DNA of 46,490 nucleotides from a virus. The DNA lies in the IMG/VR virus record IMGVR_UViG_3300036466_000208, positions 1 through 46,490 of that record; one strand, 5' to 3'. The first letter of the stretch is position 1. Each line of letters opens with the position of its first letter. Both the position numbers and the translations under genes were made by a program. Under the pieces are notes generated by a model, which searched no databases, was not told the DNA's origin, and was given only the letters and a program-made list of their open reading frames with translations. This document shows, piece after piece, positions 9,997 through 18,408 of this stretch.

Positions 9997-12470
9997 TAAA
10001 CTCTGCGGCCTCTTTGCCTATAGTCAGCCGTCCACTCTGCCCCTCGAATAGTGCAAGGAGTTATGTCGTCAGTGCTCAGCTCCATAGAGAGTCCATCAAC
10101 TTTCTGCCTAACCGGAACCTTCCACGAATCCGGGTCAGTATTGATAAAATCAACCCTGTTTGTTGGTCTGTCCACTCGCCTGTTTGTAAAGTCAGTGACC
10201 CTCTTTCTCCCGTTCCTGCTTGTTACCTCAAGACTGACCTTGCCTACCTCAACAAAGTGGAACAGCATCTGAGACAGCTGTAATCTCTGTACCTCTTGTG
10301 TCACATCCCTTTGGTCAGTCACACGAGGCATTGCAGGGAACCAAGAAGACTTGAACCTGAGTCCAGCGATAAGAGGTAAGGTGTTGCTACCATACCAGCG
10401 CCACTCAAACTCATTGAGTCTCTCAAGCCTAATCTCAAAGCCGGGAGAGGTTGAATCCTTGTCCTCAATGAACACCCAATCGTCCCTGTCGAAGGGTACA
10501 CGATAGATAGTGTATCCATCCTCCTCTCTCACTGGTTTAGTTGGGTACATACAATCCATGTAAGGAGTGAAAGGTAAGCCATACAGAGAGGATGGAGTAT
10601 CCCAGCGCATTCTTAGCAAGTGATAGGATGGCGAGCTTCCGTCTGCACCGTCTTCTCTCACCACGGAATAGACAAGAGCCCCGATAAACCCTATCCACTC
10701 GTAACGTAAACCCTCAGCAATATTCCATCTGTGCCAAGCATTCTGAACCTTCTCAGCCCCTTCCCTCATCCACTCATTAACGAACACATCAGAGTCATTG
10801 TCTTTGAGCATCACAAATAGTGCATCAATAGAGGTGGAGCCTGCTAGGTGCCGAACATCCCCAAGCATATAGGTATTTACATGGTTGGTTGTTGGTGTAC
10901 TCCTCTGAGAGCCACTCAGGTTGTCTGTGTAGTATTCACGGATTCCTGTGTAAGAGCCGTTAGAGTAAGCAAACAGGATGTTGTCACCAGCAAGTACAGG
11001 GTCAGCTGTGAGGTCTGCTTGGTAGTTGGTGGCCGTCTGCACATAGGCTTTCTCGTAAGTGTGCGTCTGGTCTCCGGGCATGATGAACTGACCATTCTGT
11101 GAGAAGAATATCAAATCCTTGTCGAAGGTCCCGGCATACTGGATGTTATTCACCTTGTCTGAATCGACCGTCAACTCAAACGGGTCAGCATCTGTATGAT
11201 AGTAGGCTGACTCTACCCAGAGGTCGTTATATACATCTGAGGCAGAGAACATCAGCGACTCACCAGCACCGTAGAAGACGCGGTTCTGAAAAAGACCGAT
11301 TGACTGAATAGGAGTTTTGTTGAGTATGAAGGAAGGATAAGGGTTAGAATCCTTGTCTCCCACCTCTCTGTCTCTCCACTCCTGAGGCTTCATTACCCAG
11401 CTTGACAGGTCTTCATCCCATTGGATGATGTGAGGCATAGTGGATGCAGTGAAATGACCCCTAGAGCCATAGGCTACAGTCTCACCCCAACTCACAGGAC
11501 CGAAAGAATCTGTTGTCTCTACGGTAGACAAAGAAGCTTTGAAGTATCCTTTAGATAATTCAGCTCCTGTTCCCTCTTTGACCACTGCAAGCAGATTCTC
11601 TTGTCCTACAGGAGGAAGCTTTTCTATTGCCTTAATATCCCTGCTGTCGTGGAGAACAATTGAGTCGTCACCCTCAACAACCCTCAGAGGAATCTGGGCC
11701 TCATTGGTTGGGTTATTGCGCTTGATACCAATCCAGTTGTTGTACCTGAGTATCGTGTAACCTAAGGCAGGGTCAGAGTCGTAATGCAGCTCGAATGTCT
11801 CAGCGTTGTATGCACCTTGATAAGATTCGTTCTGCCTCTTAATGGCGTCAGCCTCATCTGGCTTATACCAACCATCCCAGATAGGCCGTATTGGCAATCC
11901 CGGAATCTCTCCCACATCATCATGCTTGTAGAGCATGGAACCGTACTGCTTACCATCTAACTCCACCACCCAAGTAGCACCGGGATTGAAAGTCTTAAAC
12001 TCCAGCCATAGGAAGTGAGGAGGTTTAGTCTCCTTGTCTAGGTTCTGAAAACCAGAGGGCACCTTCTCTCTGTTAGTGATGAAGGTTGTATCCAATACAG
12101 AGCTGATACCGAAACGAGATTGTATAGCCTTGCTCCCGAAAGTGTAGTATCCCTCTGCCGATGGGTTCTGGAACTGGAACGGAAGGCTATTGCCCTCTAG
12201 GTCCCACAGGCGGGGAGTATCCTGAGCAAAGGCATAGAGGATTGCTGAACCGTCACCACGCTCATGGACACGCCAGCGAACCTGCTCTATCGGTTCCACT
12301 GATGTTGTCTGCAACCTTGCCACATACTCCCAAGGAGAGCGCCGGGATAATCCTTTAGTCGGGTCACAACGGCAGTTTATCAGCTCTCTACTCTGTCCTC
12401 GGAACATACGTGAGTCAGGCTGCTTAGAGACCCCATGAATGGGATTACCATAATCGCCTTGGATAATCAT
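9996..12470 (-). CDS. Tail tubular protein B, T7 gp12-like (nozzle)
   Basis: 824 residues, similar to T7 gp12 (794). The N-terminus MIIQGDYGNPIHGVSKQPDS and the following CRCDPTKGLSRRSPWEYVA resemble the family start, in which a short conserved stretch precedes a large beta-propeller. Long Trp/Tyr-rich beta segments follow, and the C-terminus is RQRGRRV. It forms the distal tail nozzle below the tail tube A ring. The ATG overlaps the stop of the tail tube A gene (ATGA) and follows GGAGG, so both tail proteins are made from one message. Confidence 0.92.
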   Translation of the reverse strand: MIIQGDYGNPIHGVSKQPDSRMFRGQSRELINCRCDPTKGLSRRSPWEYVARLQTTSVEPIEQVRWRVHERGDGSAILYAFAQDTPRLWDLEGNSLPFQFQNPSAEGYYTFGSKAIQSRFGISSVLDTTFITNREKVPSGFQNLDKETKPPHFLWLEFKTFNPGATWVVELDGKQYGSMLYKHDDVGEIPGLPIRPIWDGWYKPDEADAIKRQNESYQGAYNAETFELHYDSDPALGYTILRYNNWIGIKRNNPTNEAQIPLRVVEGDDSIVLHDSRDIKAIEKLPPVGQENLLAVVKEGTGAELSKGYFKASLSTVETTDSFGPVSWGETVAYGSRGHFTASTMPHIIQWDEDLSSWVMKPQEWRDREVGDKDSNPYPSFILNKTPIQSIGLFQNRVFYGAGESLMFSASDVYNDLWVESAYYHTDADPFELTVDSDKVNNIQYAGTFDKDLIFFSQNGQFIMPGDQTHTYEKAYVQTATNYQADLTADPVLAGDNILFAYSNGSYTGIREYYTDNLSGSQRSTPTTNHVNTYMLGDVRHLAGSTSIDALFVMLKDNDSDVFVNEWMREGAEKVQNAWHRWNIAEGLRYEWIGFIGALVYSVVREDGADGSSPSYHLLRMRWDTPSSLYGLPFTPYMDCMYPTKPVREEDGYTIYRVPFDRDDWVFIEDKDSTSPGFEIRLERLNEFEWRWYGSNTLPLIAGLRFKSSWFPAMPRVTDQRDVTQEVQRLQLSQMLFHFVEVGKVSLEVTSRNGRKRVTDFTNRRVDRPTNRVDFINTDPDSWKVPVRQKVDGLSMELSTDDITPCTIRGAEWTADYRQRGRRV

Positions 12471-13114
12471 CTCTCTCCTCCTCCAAGTGGGTTACGTGGA
12501 GGGTAGCCAAGGAAGCTATTAGCCCCACCAACAGCATTGGTAAACTCAGCCACCATACGAGAGGTGCCACTATTCTCCTTGGTGATGCGAACATGGTCAC
12601 GCTCTAGCATGACAGTAGCCAGCTGAGTCTCTGACTCTTGGGCACGTAGCTTGTCTGCTGCGTAGTCATAAGACCTGAGCATCTTAAGCACAGCAGTCTC
12701 TCTGACAAGGCGCTGAGCATTGTATGGCAAGTCAGGAAGCTCAAGTTTTTGGACAATATCCAGTTTGACATAACCTTCATGGTCAACTAGTGGTCGCATA
12801 TCCTGCGTGTGGTTGATAAGGTCATACAGGAATCCACCCCTGACAGTTAACTGCTCTGGGTGTATGTTGTATCCTGTGGTTCTGAAAGACAGAAAGGTCT
12901 TAGGCGCTTCTATCCTGCCGTCATAGGAGTTAGGCTTTTGCTTCCAGCTTGGCTCCATGTTGAACCACCACCCACGAGCCAGAGTATCCATCAAGGCTTC
13001 TTCAAACTTGGTCTGTGCAGTCTCAGTGTCTACGTCAGGGTAATCCAAATCTGAAACAGTGGTGTTGCCTATCGCTGTCAGACAGGCATTAACGATGTTT
13101 AGAACAGTCAGCAT
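12467..13114 (-). CDS. Tail tubular protein A, T7 gp11-like (adaptor)
   Basis: 215 residues, against 196 for T7 gp11. MLTVLNIVNACLTAIGNTTV is a typical start for this family, followed by the conserved Trp-rich WWFNMEPSWKQKPN region and an Ala/Gln-rich helix near LVRETAVLKMLRSYDYAADK. The protein forms the ring between portal and nozzle. The gene is first in its own unit: a terminator after the capsid gene and the palindrome at 13127-13142 precede it, and CGGAG serves as ribosome site. Confidence 0.92.
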   Translation of the reverse strand: MLTVLNIVNACLTAIGNTTVSDLDYPDVDTETAQTKFEEALMDTLARGWWFNMEPSWKQKPNSYDGRIEAPKTFLSFRTTGYNIHPEQLTVRGGFLYDLINHTQDMRPLVDHEGYVKLDIVQKLELPDLPYNAQRLVRETAVLKMLRSYDYAADKLRAQESETQLATVMLERDHVRITKENSGTSRMVAEFTNAVGGANSFLGYPPRNPLGGGER

Positions 13115-13126
13115 GTTTGCTCTCCG

Positions 13127-13142
13127 GTCTATTATAGTAGAC
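13127..13142. promoter_or_regulatory. 16-bp near-palindrome upstream of tail tube A
   Basis: The minus strand reads GTCTACTATAATAGAC, between the capsid terminator and the ribosome site of the gp11-like gene. Its placement directly after a terminator favours a promoter role. Confidence 0.75.
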
Positions 13143-13143
13143 T

Positions 13144-13185
13144 AACAAAAATAGGCCCTACCCTATGAAGTCACAGGATAGGGCC
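13144..13185 (-). terminator. Strong intrinsic terminator after the capsid gene
   Basis: On the minus strand a 14-bp stem (GGCCCTATCCTGTG with CATAGGGTAGGGCC, two G-U pairs) closes a four-base ACTT loop and is followed by TATTTTTGTT. It starts eight bases after the capsid stop codon. T7 has its main late terminator at the equivalent place after gene 10. Confidence 0.92.
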
Positions 13186-13192
13186 GGGCTGA

Positions 13193-14293
13193 TTATGCGT
13201 CAGCCATTTGGTTGAGGTCAACAGACAGGCCGTTGATGTTGTGTGTGTTCACTGACGCTTTCATTACGCGGGGAATCATATCGGCATGACCGAAGATTGC
13301 TCCGCAGTATTCGTAGCGGTCAGGGATGGCACCGAAGCTAAACCATGTATCCACAAAGTTTGTCTTTAGGCGCTTGTTGAAGTAAATATCAGACTCAACG
13401 CCCATAGTACGACCAACCATCAAGGCATCCATAGAGTACATGACACCGACACAGTTCTTGATAGAAGCGGCAGTATCGTAACGATAGCCGTTCTGTGCAT
13501 GGGACAGCTCATGGTGAGTACCAGAAGCAGTAGCCGCCTGACGAATACGGTTGGTTGGGATAATAGGCAGGTTATAAGCCTTGATGAGAGTACCAGTGAC
13601 TTGAGAGCCATTGGAGCCAGCACCACCGGGGACATACTCACCTGAGGTCAGCTTGTCGTTGTCCATCAGGACATAATATTGCTGCCAAGGACAGGAGAAA
13701 ATCATTTCCTCGTTGTCTACTTCCTTTTCATTCATCCGGCGCACCAGAGTTTCGATAGCGCGCAGATACTTAACCGGGTCTAGCTCATCACCATTGGCAG
13801 CGAGCTTAACGATAGTACCGCCCATGTGACCAGACACACGTCCACCAGTGCCACCGTTGTCTTCGTCAGTGATAGCGCCATACATGACCTGAGTTAGCAG
13901 TGTTTCGTCTTGAAGCTGGATGAGCTTCTTAACGTGGTTGGTTGCCAGACGCTGCTGAACCTGAATATCAGATTGCAGGGCATGAATCATGGCAATGGTG
14001 TTACGAGCGAGAACCACCGTGTCAACAACCAAAGAGTGGTTATCGAACTGCACTGGATGAGCCTCAGGCTCTTGGCCGGGAATCAGCTTCTGTAACACTG
14101 TATCGCCCATAGACTTGTTGGTTACTTGGTTAGTGCCAACAACGTCTTGGACCCGGAAGTTTGAAACGATACCCTCACGGCGCAGCATCTGCTCGTGAAC
14201 AATCCCGGTAAAACGCTCAATCAAAAGGTTGTCTACTTTACCGGAAGCAGACACAGCGGGGTTTACTAAATAATTAGCCTGAGTACCAGACAT
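13193..14293 (-). CDS. Major capsid protein (gp10-like)
   Basis: 366 residues starting MSGTQANYLVNPAVSASGKV. The position between scaffold and tail tube A genes, a dedicated upstream regulatory region with both repeated elements, and a terminator directly behind it fit the most abundant virion protein. The C-terminal half (RTMGVESDIYFNKRLKTNF and the following Trp/Phe-rich part) is typical of HK97-fold podovirus capsids, more like marine T7 relatives than T7 itself. ATG follows CAGGAGATATGCC. I see no slippery site for a gp10B-like frameshift product. Confidence 0.92.
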   Translation of the reverse strand: MSGTQANYLVNPAVSASGKVDNLLIERFTGIVHEQMLRREGIVSNFRVQDVVGTNQVTNKSMGDTVLQKLIPGQEPEAHPVQFDNHSLVVDTVVLARNTIAMIHALQSDIQVQQRLATNHVKKLIQLQDETLLTQVMYGAITDEDNGGTGGRVSGHMGGTIVKLAANGDELDPVKYLRAIETLVRRMNEKEVDNEEMIFSCPWQQYYVLMDNDKLTSGEYVPGGAGSNGSQVTGTLIKAYNLPIIPTNRIRQAATASGTHHELSHAQNGYRYDTAASIKNCVGVMYSMDALMVGRTMGVESDIYFNKRLKTNFVDTWFSFGAIPDRYEYCGAIFGHADMIPRVMKASVNTHNINGLSVDLNQMADA

Positions 14294-14341
14294 GGCATAT
14301 CTCCTGAGCAGTGAATTTTAATCTTTCTTAGGAGAGATGCA

Positions 14342-14357
14342 GTCTACTATAATAGAC
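14342..14357. promoter_or_regulatory. 16-bp near-palindrome in the capsid leader
   Basis: The minus strand reads GTCTATTATAGTAGAC. It lies 49 bases upstream of the capsid ATG and just downstream of a T7-type CCTATAGGGG element, so the two repeated element types occur in tandem here. Confidence 0.7.
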
Positions 14358-14362
14358 CGCTT

Positions 14363-14382
14363 CCCTCCCCTATAGGGCGGCT
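14363..14382 (-). promoter_or_regulatory. T7-type promoter candidate for the capsid gene
   Basis: The minus strand reads CCGCCCTATAGGGGAGGGAA. CTATAGGGGAG closely matches the -5 to +6 part of T7-family promoters (CTATAGGGAG). The CGCC block at -9 to -6 is shared with the AATTAAAACGCC elements in the middle region. Confidence 0.6.
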
Positions 14383-14383
14383 G

Positions 14384-15376
14384 TTATATGCCCTTTGCCA
14401 TTCCTGCCCTTCGGCGCTTGTCCCAGTCTAGTGGGTCTTTGTAATAATCACGGCTGGTGATAGCTTTGTTGTACTCCTCAGCTGAGATAGCGTAGTCGTC
14501 AGCAACTGCGCTTGAGGCGTCAGGTTTCAGAGGAGTAGAGCGAGGAGACATAGCAGGAGGAGTGAGGCCACCTGCATTGCCACCCAGTACGCCTGCCCTT
14601 TGAGCAAGCTCTTTGACTGCAAGCTGCATGGCTTTTCCACCACCGTTGATAATCTCGGCATACTCCTTGTACTCCTTATCATCAAGGGTCTTCTGTGCCC
14701 AAGCAAGTGTGTCATCCCACTTGCCGCCTGCCGCCTCGTTGGCGAGAGCTGACATCTCAGCTGCCTGCGCCTTGGTATCCAGCTCATGCTTGCTGACCAT
14801 AGCGTCATGCTGAGACTGCCAGCCTTGCAGGTACATATCGACAGCCATTTTACCAAAGGCGCCATTGAGCTTCTCGCGAGTCTCAGCAGTCAGGCCATCT
14901 TCACTGAACAGCTCCTTGTTAACTTGGTCAATGTCGAGGCCCTTCTCCTTGAAAGCCTCAACCATTTCTGGCTTGTTCTCAATCTCTACCTGAATGCCCT
15001 TATAGGTATAGGTGCCTGAGGCTTCCTGAGCGGCTCCCTGAGAGGTTTTATCTTCCTTGGTGGGCATCTGCTGCCCTTTATCTTTATCGCCGCCCTCAGA
15101 GCCGCTCTGGCCCTCCTGCTGCTGTTGCTGTTGGCCTCCTTGCTCCTGCTGCTGACCGCCTTGCTGCTGCCCACCTGCATTGAGGGTAGGGTCAGTGCCC
15201 AGGTCCTCATCTTCTTCCTGCTGCTGACGGGCTTGGTCAAACAGATTAGAGCCTTGGGTGACTACAGTGGAGGGACTGAAAGCAGCAGAGTTACCACCGC
15301 CACCCTGACCACCTTCACCACCTGTGGCTTCTTCCTGATAACCCCAGTTATTTAAAAGTCGCATTGCTACGTTCAT
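14384..15376 (-). CDS. Capsid assembly scaffolding protein (gp9-like)
   Basis: 330 residues, very acidic and Gln-rich. Residues about 20-90 hold Gly/Gln runs (QQQGGQQQEQGGQQQQQQ), followed by charged helices, an Ala-rich middle and a basic C-terminus (DWDKRRRAGMAKGI) of the kind that contacts capsid protein in scaffolds. T7 gp9 is of similar length (307) and sits at the same place between portal and capsid. ATG overlaps the portal stop (ATGA) and follows TTGGAGAAGG. The Gln run is longer than I would expect and may be length-variable. Confidence 0.88.
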   Translation of the reverse strand: MNVAMRLLNNWGYQEEATGGEGGQGGGGNSAAFSPSTVVTQGSNLFDQARQQQEEDEDLGTDPTLNAGGQQQGGQQQEQGGQQQQQQEGQSGSEGGDKDKGQQMPTKEDKTSQGAAQEASGTYTYKGIQVEIENKPEMVEAFKEKGLDIDQVNKELFSEDGLTAETREKLNGAFGKMAVDMYLQGWQSQHDAMVSKHELDTKAQAAEMSALANEAAGGKWDDTLAWAQKTLDDKEYKEYAEIINGGGKAMQLAVKELAQRAGVLGGNAGGLTPPAMSPRSTPLKPDASSAVADDYAISAEEYNKAITSRDYYKDPLDWDKRRRAGMAKGI

Positions 15377-16911
15377 TGAATACCTTCTCCAATTCTCTTA
15401 CCGATTGCTTGACCAGCACCAGAGGCAATGCTCTGTGCCATTTCCTGATTAACTTCCATATCCGCTTGACCTTCCTGCTCCCTCTTAACCTTCTCGGCGG
15501 GGATGAGGAAGACGGTATCAAGTTGGATAGTGTCAGCTATATAAGCCTCATAGGCGTTCCAGTCCATACGCTGCTGAACTGTCTCAGGCCAACCCTGAGG
15601 GATAGCCATCATTTCCGAATACTGCAAGAGCTTTTCAAGGCGTCTTGCTCTGCCCAGTGCCTCTAGCCCTGTGGTGATAGTGGGCTGTATGTCTGGATTA
15701 AGTAGGTCCGGGTCTATCCTGTCCAGTAGCTGCCTTGCGATAACAGGTTGCAGTTCCTCTGACTGAGAGGTGTAGATACCACCAAGACCAACCTCCAACT
15801 CATTGGCTACACGCATTACTTCATACTTGGTAGTACGCTCAGAGTCCCTGATAGCACCCTCAAGCTTCTGGAAGGCACGATAGAGGCGCTCTTTGTACTC
15901 GTTGATTACGTCATTGATTAGACGGTTGTCAGCGTACTTCTCCAGCTGGAGTACGGTTATATCATTCTCTTGCCCCTGAACGAACTCACCTATCTCAGCC
16001 TCATTGAGGGCCTTAACGTCTGTCAGTGCTCCGGGCCTAACCAGATACTTAACATCCATCATCACAGCACAACCACGAGCACGAGCGTAGCAGAGGAACT
16101 CATAGGCGTTGAAGTCGCCCCTGTGGTCCTCTACCAAGCCACGGCCATAATCCTCACCTGTCTTGCTGTTCCAGCGACCGAAGACAACAGGGAGTCTGTC
16201 AGCGTCAACCGTGTTGGTGTCTTTTACCGGAATCTCATCGACTGCCTGAGACACCAAGAAAGAGCCGTCCCTCTGGAGACAGTAGCTGGTGTATAAGTCA
16301 TGCACCTGCTCTTTGCCCTTCTCCTTCTTCTTGGCCATCTGCATTGCTCCCGGCTGACGCTTCTCAACCAGCACCCGAATATCATTAGGCAAGGCGTCCT
16401 TGGTGATACCTTCCTTGATGATACCCTCTATCAGCTCACCCTCAGGGCTGCGCTTCACCACAAAGTTTTGAATGCCAAAGACCTTCACACCATCGTCAGT
16501 GAACTGCAAGCAGGCATTACCGGTAACAACCATGTATTTAAAATAATTGACCAGCTTGGCTCTCATCTTAAGCTTAGGGATGTATCTGATAGCAAGCTGA
16601 CTGATAGAGGTCAGATACTTGGCTATCTTAGTCTTCTCGATACCACTGTCTGTCATTGCCTTTTCTACGTCTGGGTCAGTGTCCAGAACAAAGAAAGCCT
16701 CACCGATAGGAAAGAGAGTAGTCACCATCTTGTTAGCCAAATGGTTAACCAGCTCAGCTCCCAATCCCTGATAACCATGCGTGTTGTCTTCCTTTCCGCT
16801 CTCCATAAGATAGGGTAAGGTCATTCGACAGAATAGCTCAGCGTTAGAGAGGAACGGGCTACGGTCTCCCGCTAGTGTCTCATAACGCTGGCTCAGTTTA
16901 CCTTTGTTCAT
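15373..16911 (-). CDS. Portal / head-tail connector protein (gp8-like)
   Basis: 512 residues, against 536 for T7 gp8. The N-terminal region (YETLAGDRSPFLSNAELFCR, TLPYLM, GLGAELVNHLANKMVTTLFP) matches the conserved start of T7-type connectors, in which a GARGLNNLASKL-like motif precedes the Pro-containing loop. The rest has the alternating helix and wing pattern, with EGAIRDSERTTKYEVMRVAN near residue 350. It forms the dodecameric vertex through which DNA is packaged and ejected. ATG follows AAGGGGAGGCC, nine bases after the preceding gene. Confidence 0.93.
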   Translation of the reverse strand: MNKGKLSQRYETLAGDRSPFLSNAELFCRMTLPYLMESGKEDNTHGYQGLGAELVNHLANKMVTTLFPIGEAFFVLDTDPDVEKAMTDSGIEKTKIAKYLTSISQLAIRYIPKLKMRAKLVNYFKYMVVTGNACLQFTDDGVKVFGIQNFVVKRSPEGELIEGIIKEGITKDALPNDIRVLVEKRQPGAMQMAKKKEKGKEQVHDLYTSYCLQRDGSFLVSQAVDEIPVKDTNTVDADRLPVVFGRWNSKTGEDYGRGLVEDHRGDFNAYEFLCYARARGCAVMMDVKYLVRPGALTDVKALNEAEIGEFVQGQENDITVLQLEKYADNRLINDVINEYKERLYRAFQKLEGAIRDSERTTKYEVMRVANELEVGLGGIYTSQSEELQPVIARQLLDRIDPDLLNPDIQPTITTGLEALGRARRLEKLLQYSEMMAIPQGWPETVQQRMDWNAYEAYIADTIQLDTVFLIPAEKVKREQEGQADMEVNQEMAQSIASGAGQAIGKRIGEGIQ

Positions 16912-16920
16912 GGCCTCCCC

Positions 16921-17232
16921 TTAGAGCTTAACGCCCTGTCCCGGTGTTTGAGTTGTAGGCCCTTGCTCACGAGGGGCCATAAGAGAAGCCCGTCCAGTCT
17001 TTCGACCTGCCCTTTCATTGCCACGCTCAGAGCCTAATGATACTTCTTCCTCATCCTCCTTGCGCTCAACGTCTTTGGACGGCATGAGTGTTTGTCCTGC
17101 GTCCGGTGTACCCGGCTTGTTCATTGCCATAGCCGCTGACGTACCAGCTGCAAGCACTGCTGCACCTGCTGTAACCTGTGCGGCTGTAAGACCACCAAGC
17201 CAAGAGCCTACTGCTGCGATTCCTGTAGCCAT
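16921..17232 (-). CDS. Small virion-associated protein, T7 gp7.3/gp6.7-like
   Basis: 103 residues. The N-terminus is Ala/Gly-rich and hydrophobic (VGSWLGGLTAAQVTAGAAVL), followed by an acidic Glu/Asp run and a basic C-terminus with GRKTGRASLMAPRE. T7 gp7.3, needed for tail assembly and located just before gene 8, has a similar small-residue start and a C-terminal GRKKARAGGKKSL segment. The assignment rests on size, position and this tail, so it is moderate. It overlaps the end of the acetyltransferase gene by 25 bases. Confidence 0.65.
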   Translation of the reverse strand: MATGIAAVGSWLGGLTAAQVTAGAAVLAAGTSAAMAMNKPGTPDAGQTLMPSKDVERKEDEEEVSLGSERGNERAGRKTGRASLMAPREQGPTTQTPGQGVKL

Positions 17233-17696
17233 TCTGATTCCTCCGTTAAGGGTATATGATAGATTGAACCCATCTTCTTAAAGCGTTTGCTATAGGCTCT
17301 CTCCTGTCGTTCTACCCCTCCGAGGGTCCCAACCTGTAGGAACTTGCAGCCTATAGAGCGAGCGGCATCTGCTGCTCTCCTCAATAGGGCGACAAAACAA
17401 CGGCCACTCTTACGATAGGCAGGGTGCACAAAGATATATTGCTCATTGGCATAGACCTCATCAGTGAAATGAGGCGCTGCCACGTAGAGCCAGAAGTAAC
17501 CGACTATCACTCCGTCCTGCTCGACAACAATAAATAGATGCCCATCATCTATCAGGAAGCGATAGAGGTTCTTGATGCACGTATTGCTGTCATATTGCAG
17601 AGGGGAGGAGTGCCTCATAGCCTCCTCCCAGTGCAGTGACATTAGGAACTCTAGCCGTGGTATATCCAGATAGGTGGCTATACGAGTTTCTAACAT
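17208..17696 (-). CDS. GNAT-family N-acetyltransferase
   Basis: 162 residues with the GNAT layout: the N-terminal strand MLETRIATYLDIPRLEFLMS, a central VEQDGVIVGYFWLYV beta hairpin, then IFVHPAYRKSGRCFVALLRR, which is the acetyl-CoA loop (Arg/Gln-x-x-Gly-x-Gly/Ala pattern in relaxed form), and a final strand CKFLQVGT. The substrate is unknown. Acetyltransferases of this type occur just before the portal gene in many podoviruses, so a role in modifying a host or virion protein is plausible but unproven. Start and stop overlap both neighbours, so it belongs to the late operon. Confidence 0.82.
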   Translation of the reverse strand: MLETRIATYLDIPRLEFLMSLHWEEAMRHSSPLQYDSNTCIKNLYRFLIDDGHLFIVVEQDGVIVGYFWLYVAAPHFTDEVYANEQYIFVHPAYRKSGRCFVALLRRAADAARSIGCKFLQVGTLGGVERQERAYSKRFKKMGSIYHIPLTEESEWLQESQQ

Positions 17697-17908
17697 CAGT
17701 CGTCACTCCTTATCTTGAAGCCCTTCACCTCAACACCGCCGCCTTTCTGCTGTTGGTGGATTACATTCAGCTCCTCTACCAAGGCACGTTGAGCAGCCTT
17801 CCAGCGCATAACGTCTGGCGTGTCACTACGGTTGAAAGACTCCGTGCAGTACCGGGCATTGAGGAACTCTATCAGTTCCTCAGAAATTTGGGGGCACTTC
17901 ATAGGCAT
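17696..17908 (-). CDS. Hypothetical 70-residue protein
   Basis: Starts MPMKCPQISEELIEFLNARY and ends GFKIRSDD. It is probably mostly helical, with no membrane segment. The stop codon overlaps the ATG of the acetyltransferase gene (ATGA-type coupling), and its own start lies inside the end of the gene upstream. The predicted amphipathic first helix and the KAAQRALVEELNVIHQQQKG segment resemble small helical proteins placed before the portal gene in other T7-like phages, but I cannot name a family. Confidence 0.65.
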   Translation of the reverse strand: MPMKCPQISEELIEFLNARYCTESFNRSDTPDVMRWKAAQRALVEELNVIHQQQKGGGVEVKGFKIRSDD

Positions 17909-18044
17909 CCTCCAGCTCTTGAACGTCTATACCAAGCTGCTCTGCTCTGCGGAGCTGCTCATCACTGGGGCGAACCCCTGTGGAGAAGGAAGCTATGAGG
18001 TCTTCAACCAGCTTCACTTTCTCCATTACTTGTTTGTCATTCAT
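17880..18044 (-). CDS. Hypothetical 54-residue protein
   Basis: This short frame starts MNDKQVMEKVKLVEDLIASF and ends EDAYEVPPNF. Its ATG overlaps the TGA stop of the preceding gene, and it overlaps the next start by 29 bases. That tight coupling is the main evidence that it is translated. It is acidic and helical, with no recognised domain. Confidence 0.6.
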   Translation of the reverse strand: MNDKQVMEKVKLVEDLIASFSTGVRPSDEQLRRAEQLGIDVQELEDAYEVPPNF

Positions 18045-18400
18045 ACGACTTCTCGCATAAGCACCTCAATGCTGTACTCTGGGACTGCCATGCTTTTGTG
18101 CTGCACAACAGACACCTTGAAATTAACATCCTCAAAGGCACCAATGATTGAGTTAACCAATACTGCTTTTAGCTGAGGATAGTAGACACCGTGCATCATA
18201 TCTAAAGGAGAGAGACACAGCATAAGCTCAACCCTGTGACAGGAGATACTCTCTCGCATATCTGTTTCTTCCATCAGAGAGGCAATGCTCTCTCTCACCA
18301 CTGAGGCCAAGAGGTCTAACTCCATGACCTCTGTCTGTGTCCTGTAGACTTTTCCTGTAGGCTCTTTATCATCCATGACTCTTATCTGAATGCTAGCCAT
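18041..18400 (-). CDS. Hypothetical 119-residue protein
   Basis: Starts MASIQIRVMDDKEPTGKVYR after a GAGGTG ribosome site, nine bases behind the ligase gene. It looks like a compact alpha/beta protein (KAVLVNSIIGAFEDVNFKVS, MAVPEYSIEVLM), with no membrane segment and no motif I recognise. Its place between ligase and the late operon suggests a middle/late transition gene. Confidence 0.7.
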   Translation of the reverse strand: MASIQIRVMDDKEPTGKVYRTQTEVMELDLLASVVRESIASLMEETDMRESISCHRVELMLCLSPLDMMHGVYYPQLKAVLVNSIIGAFEDVNFKVSVVQHKSMAVPEYSIEVLMREVV

Positions 18401-18408
18401 GTTGCACC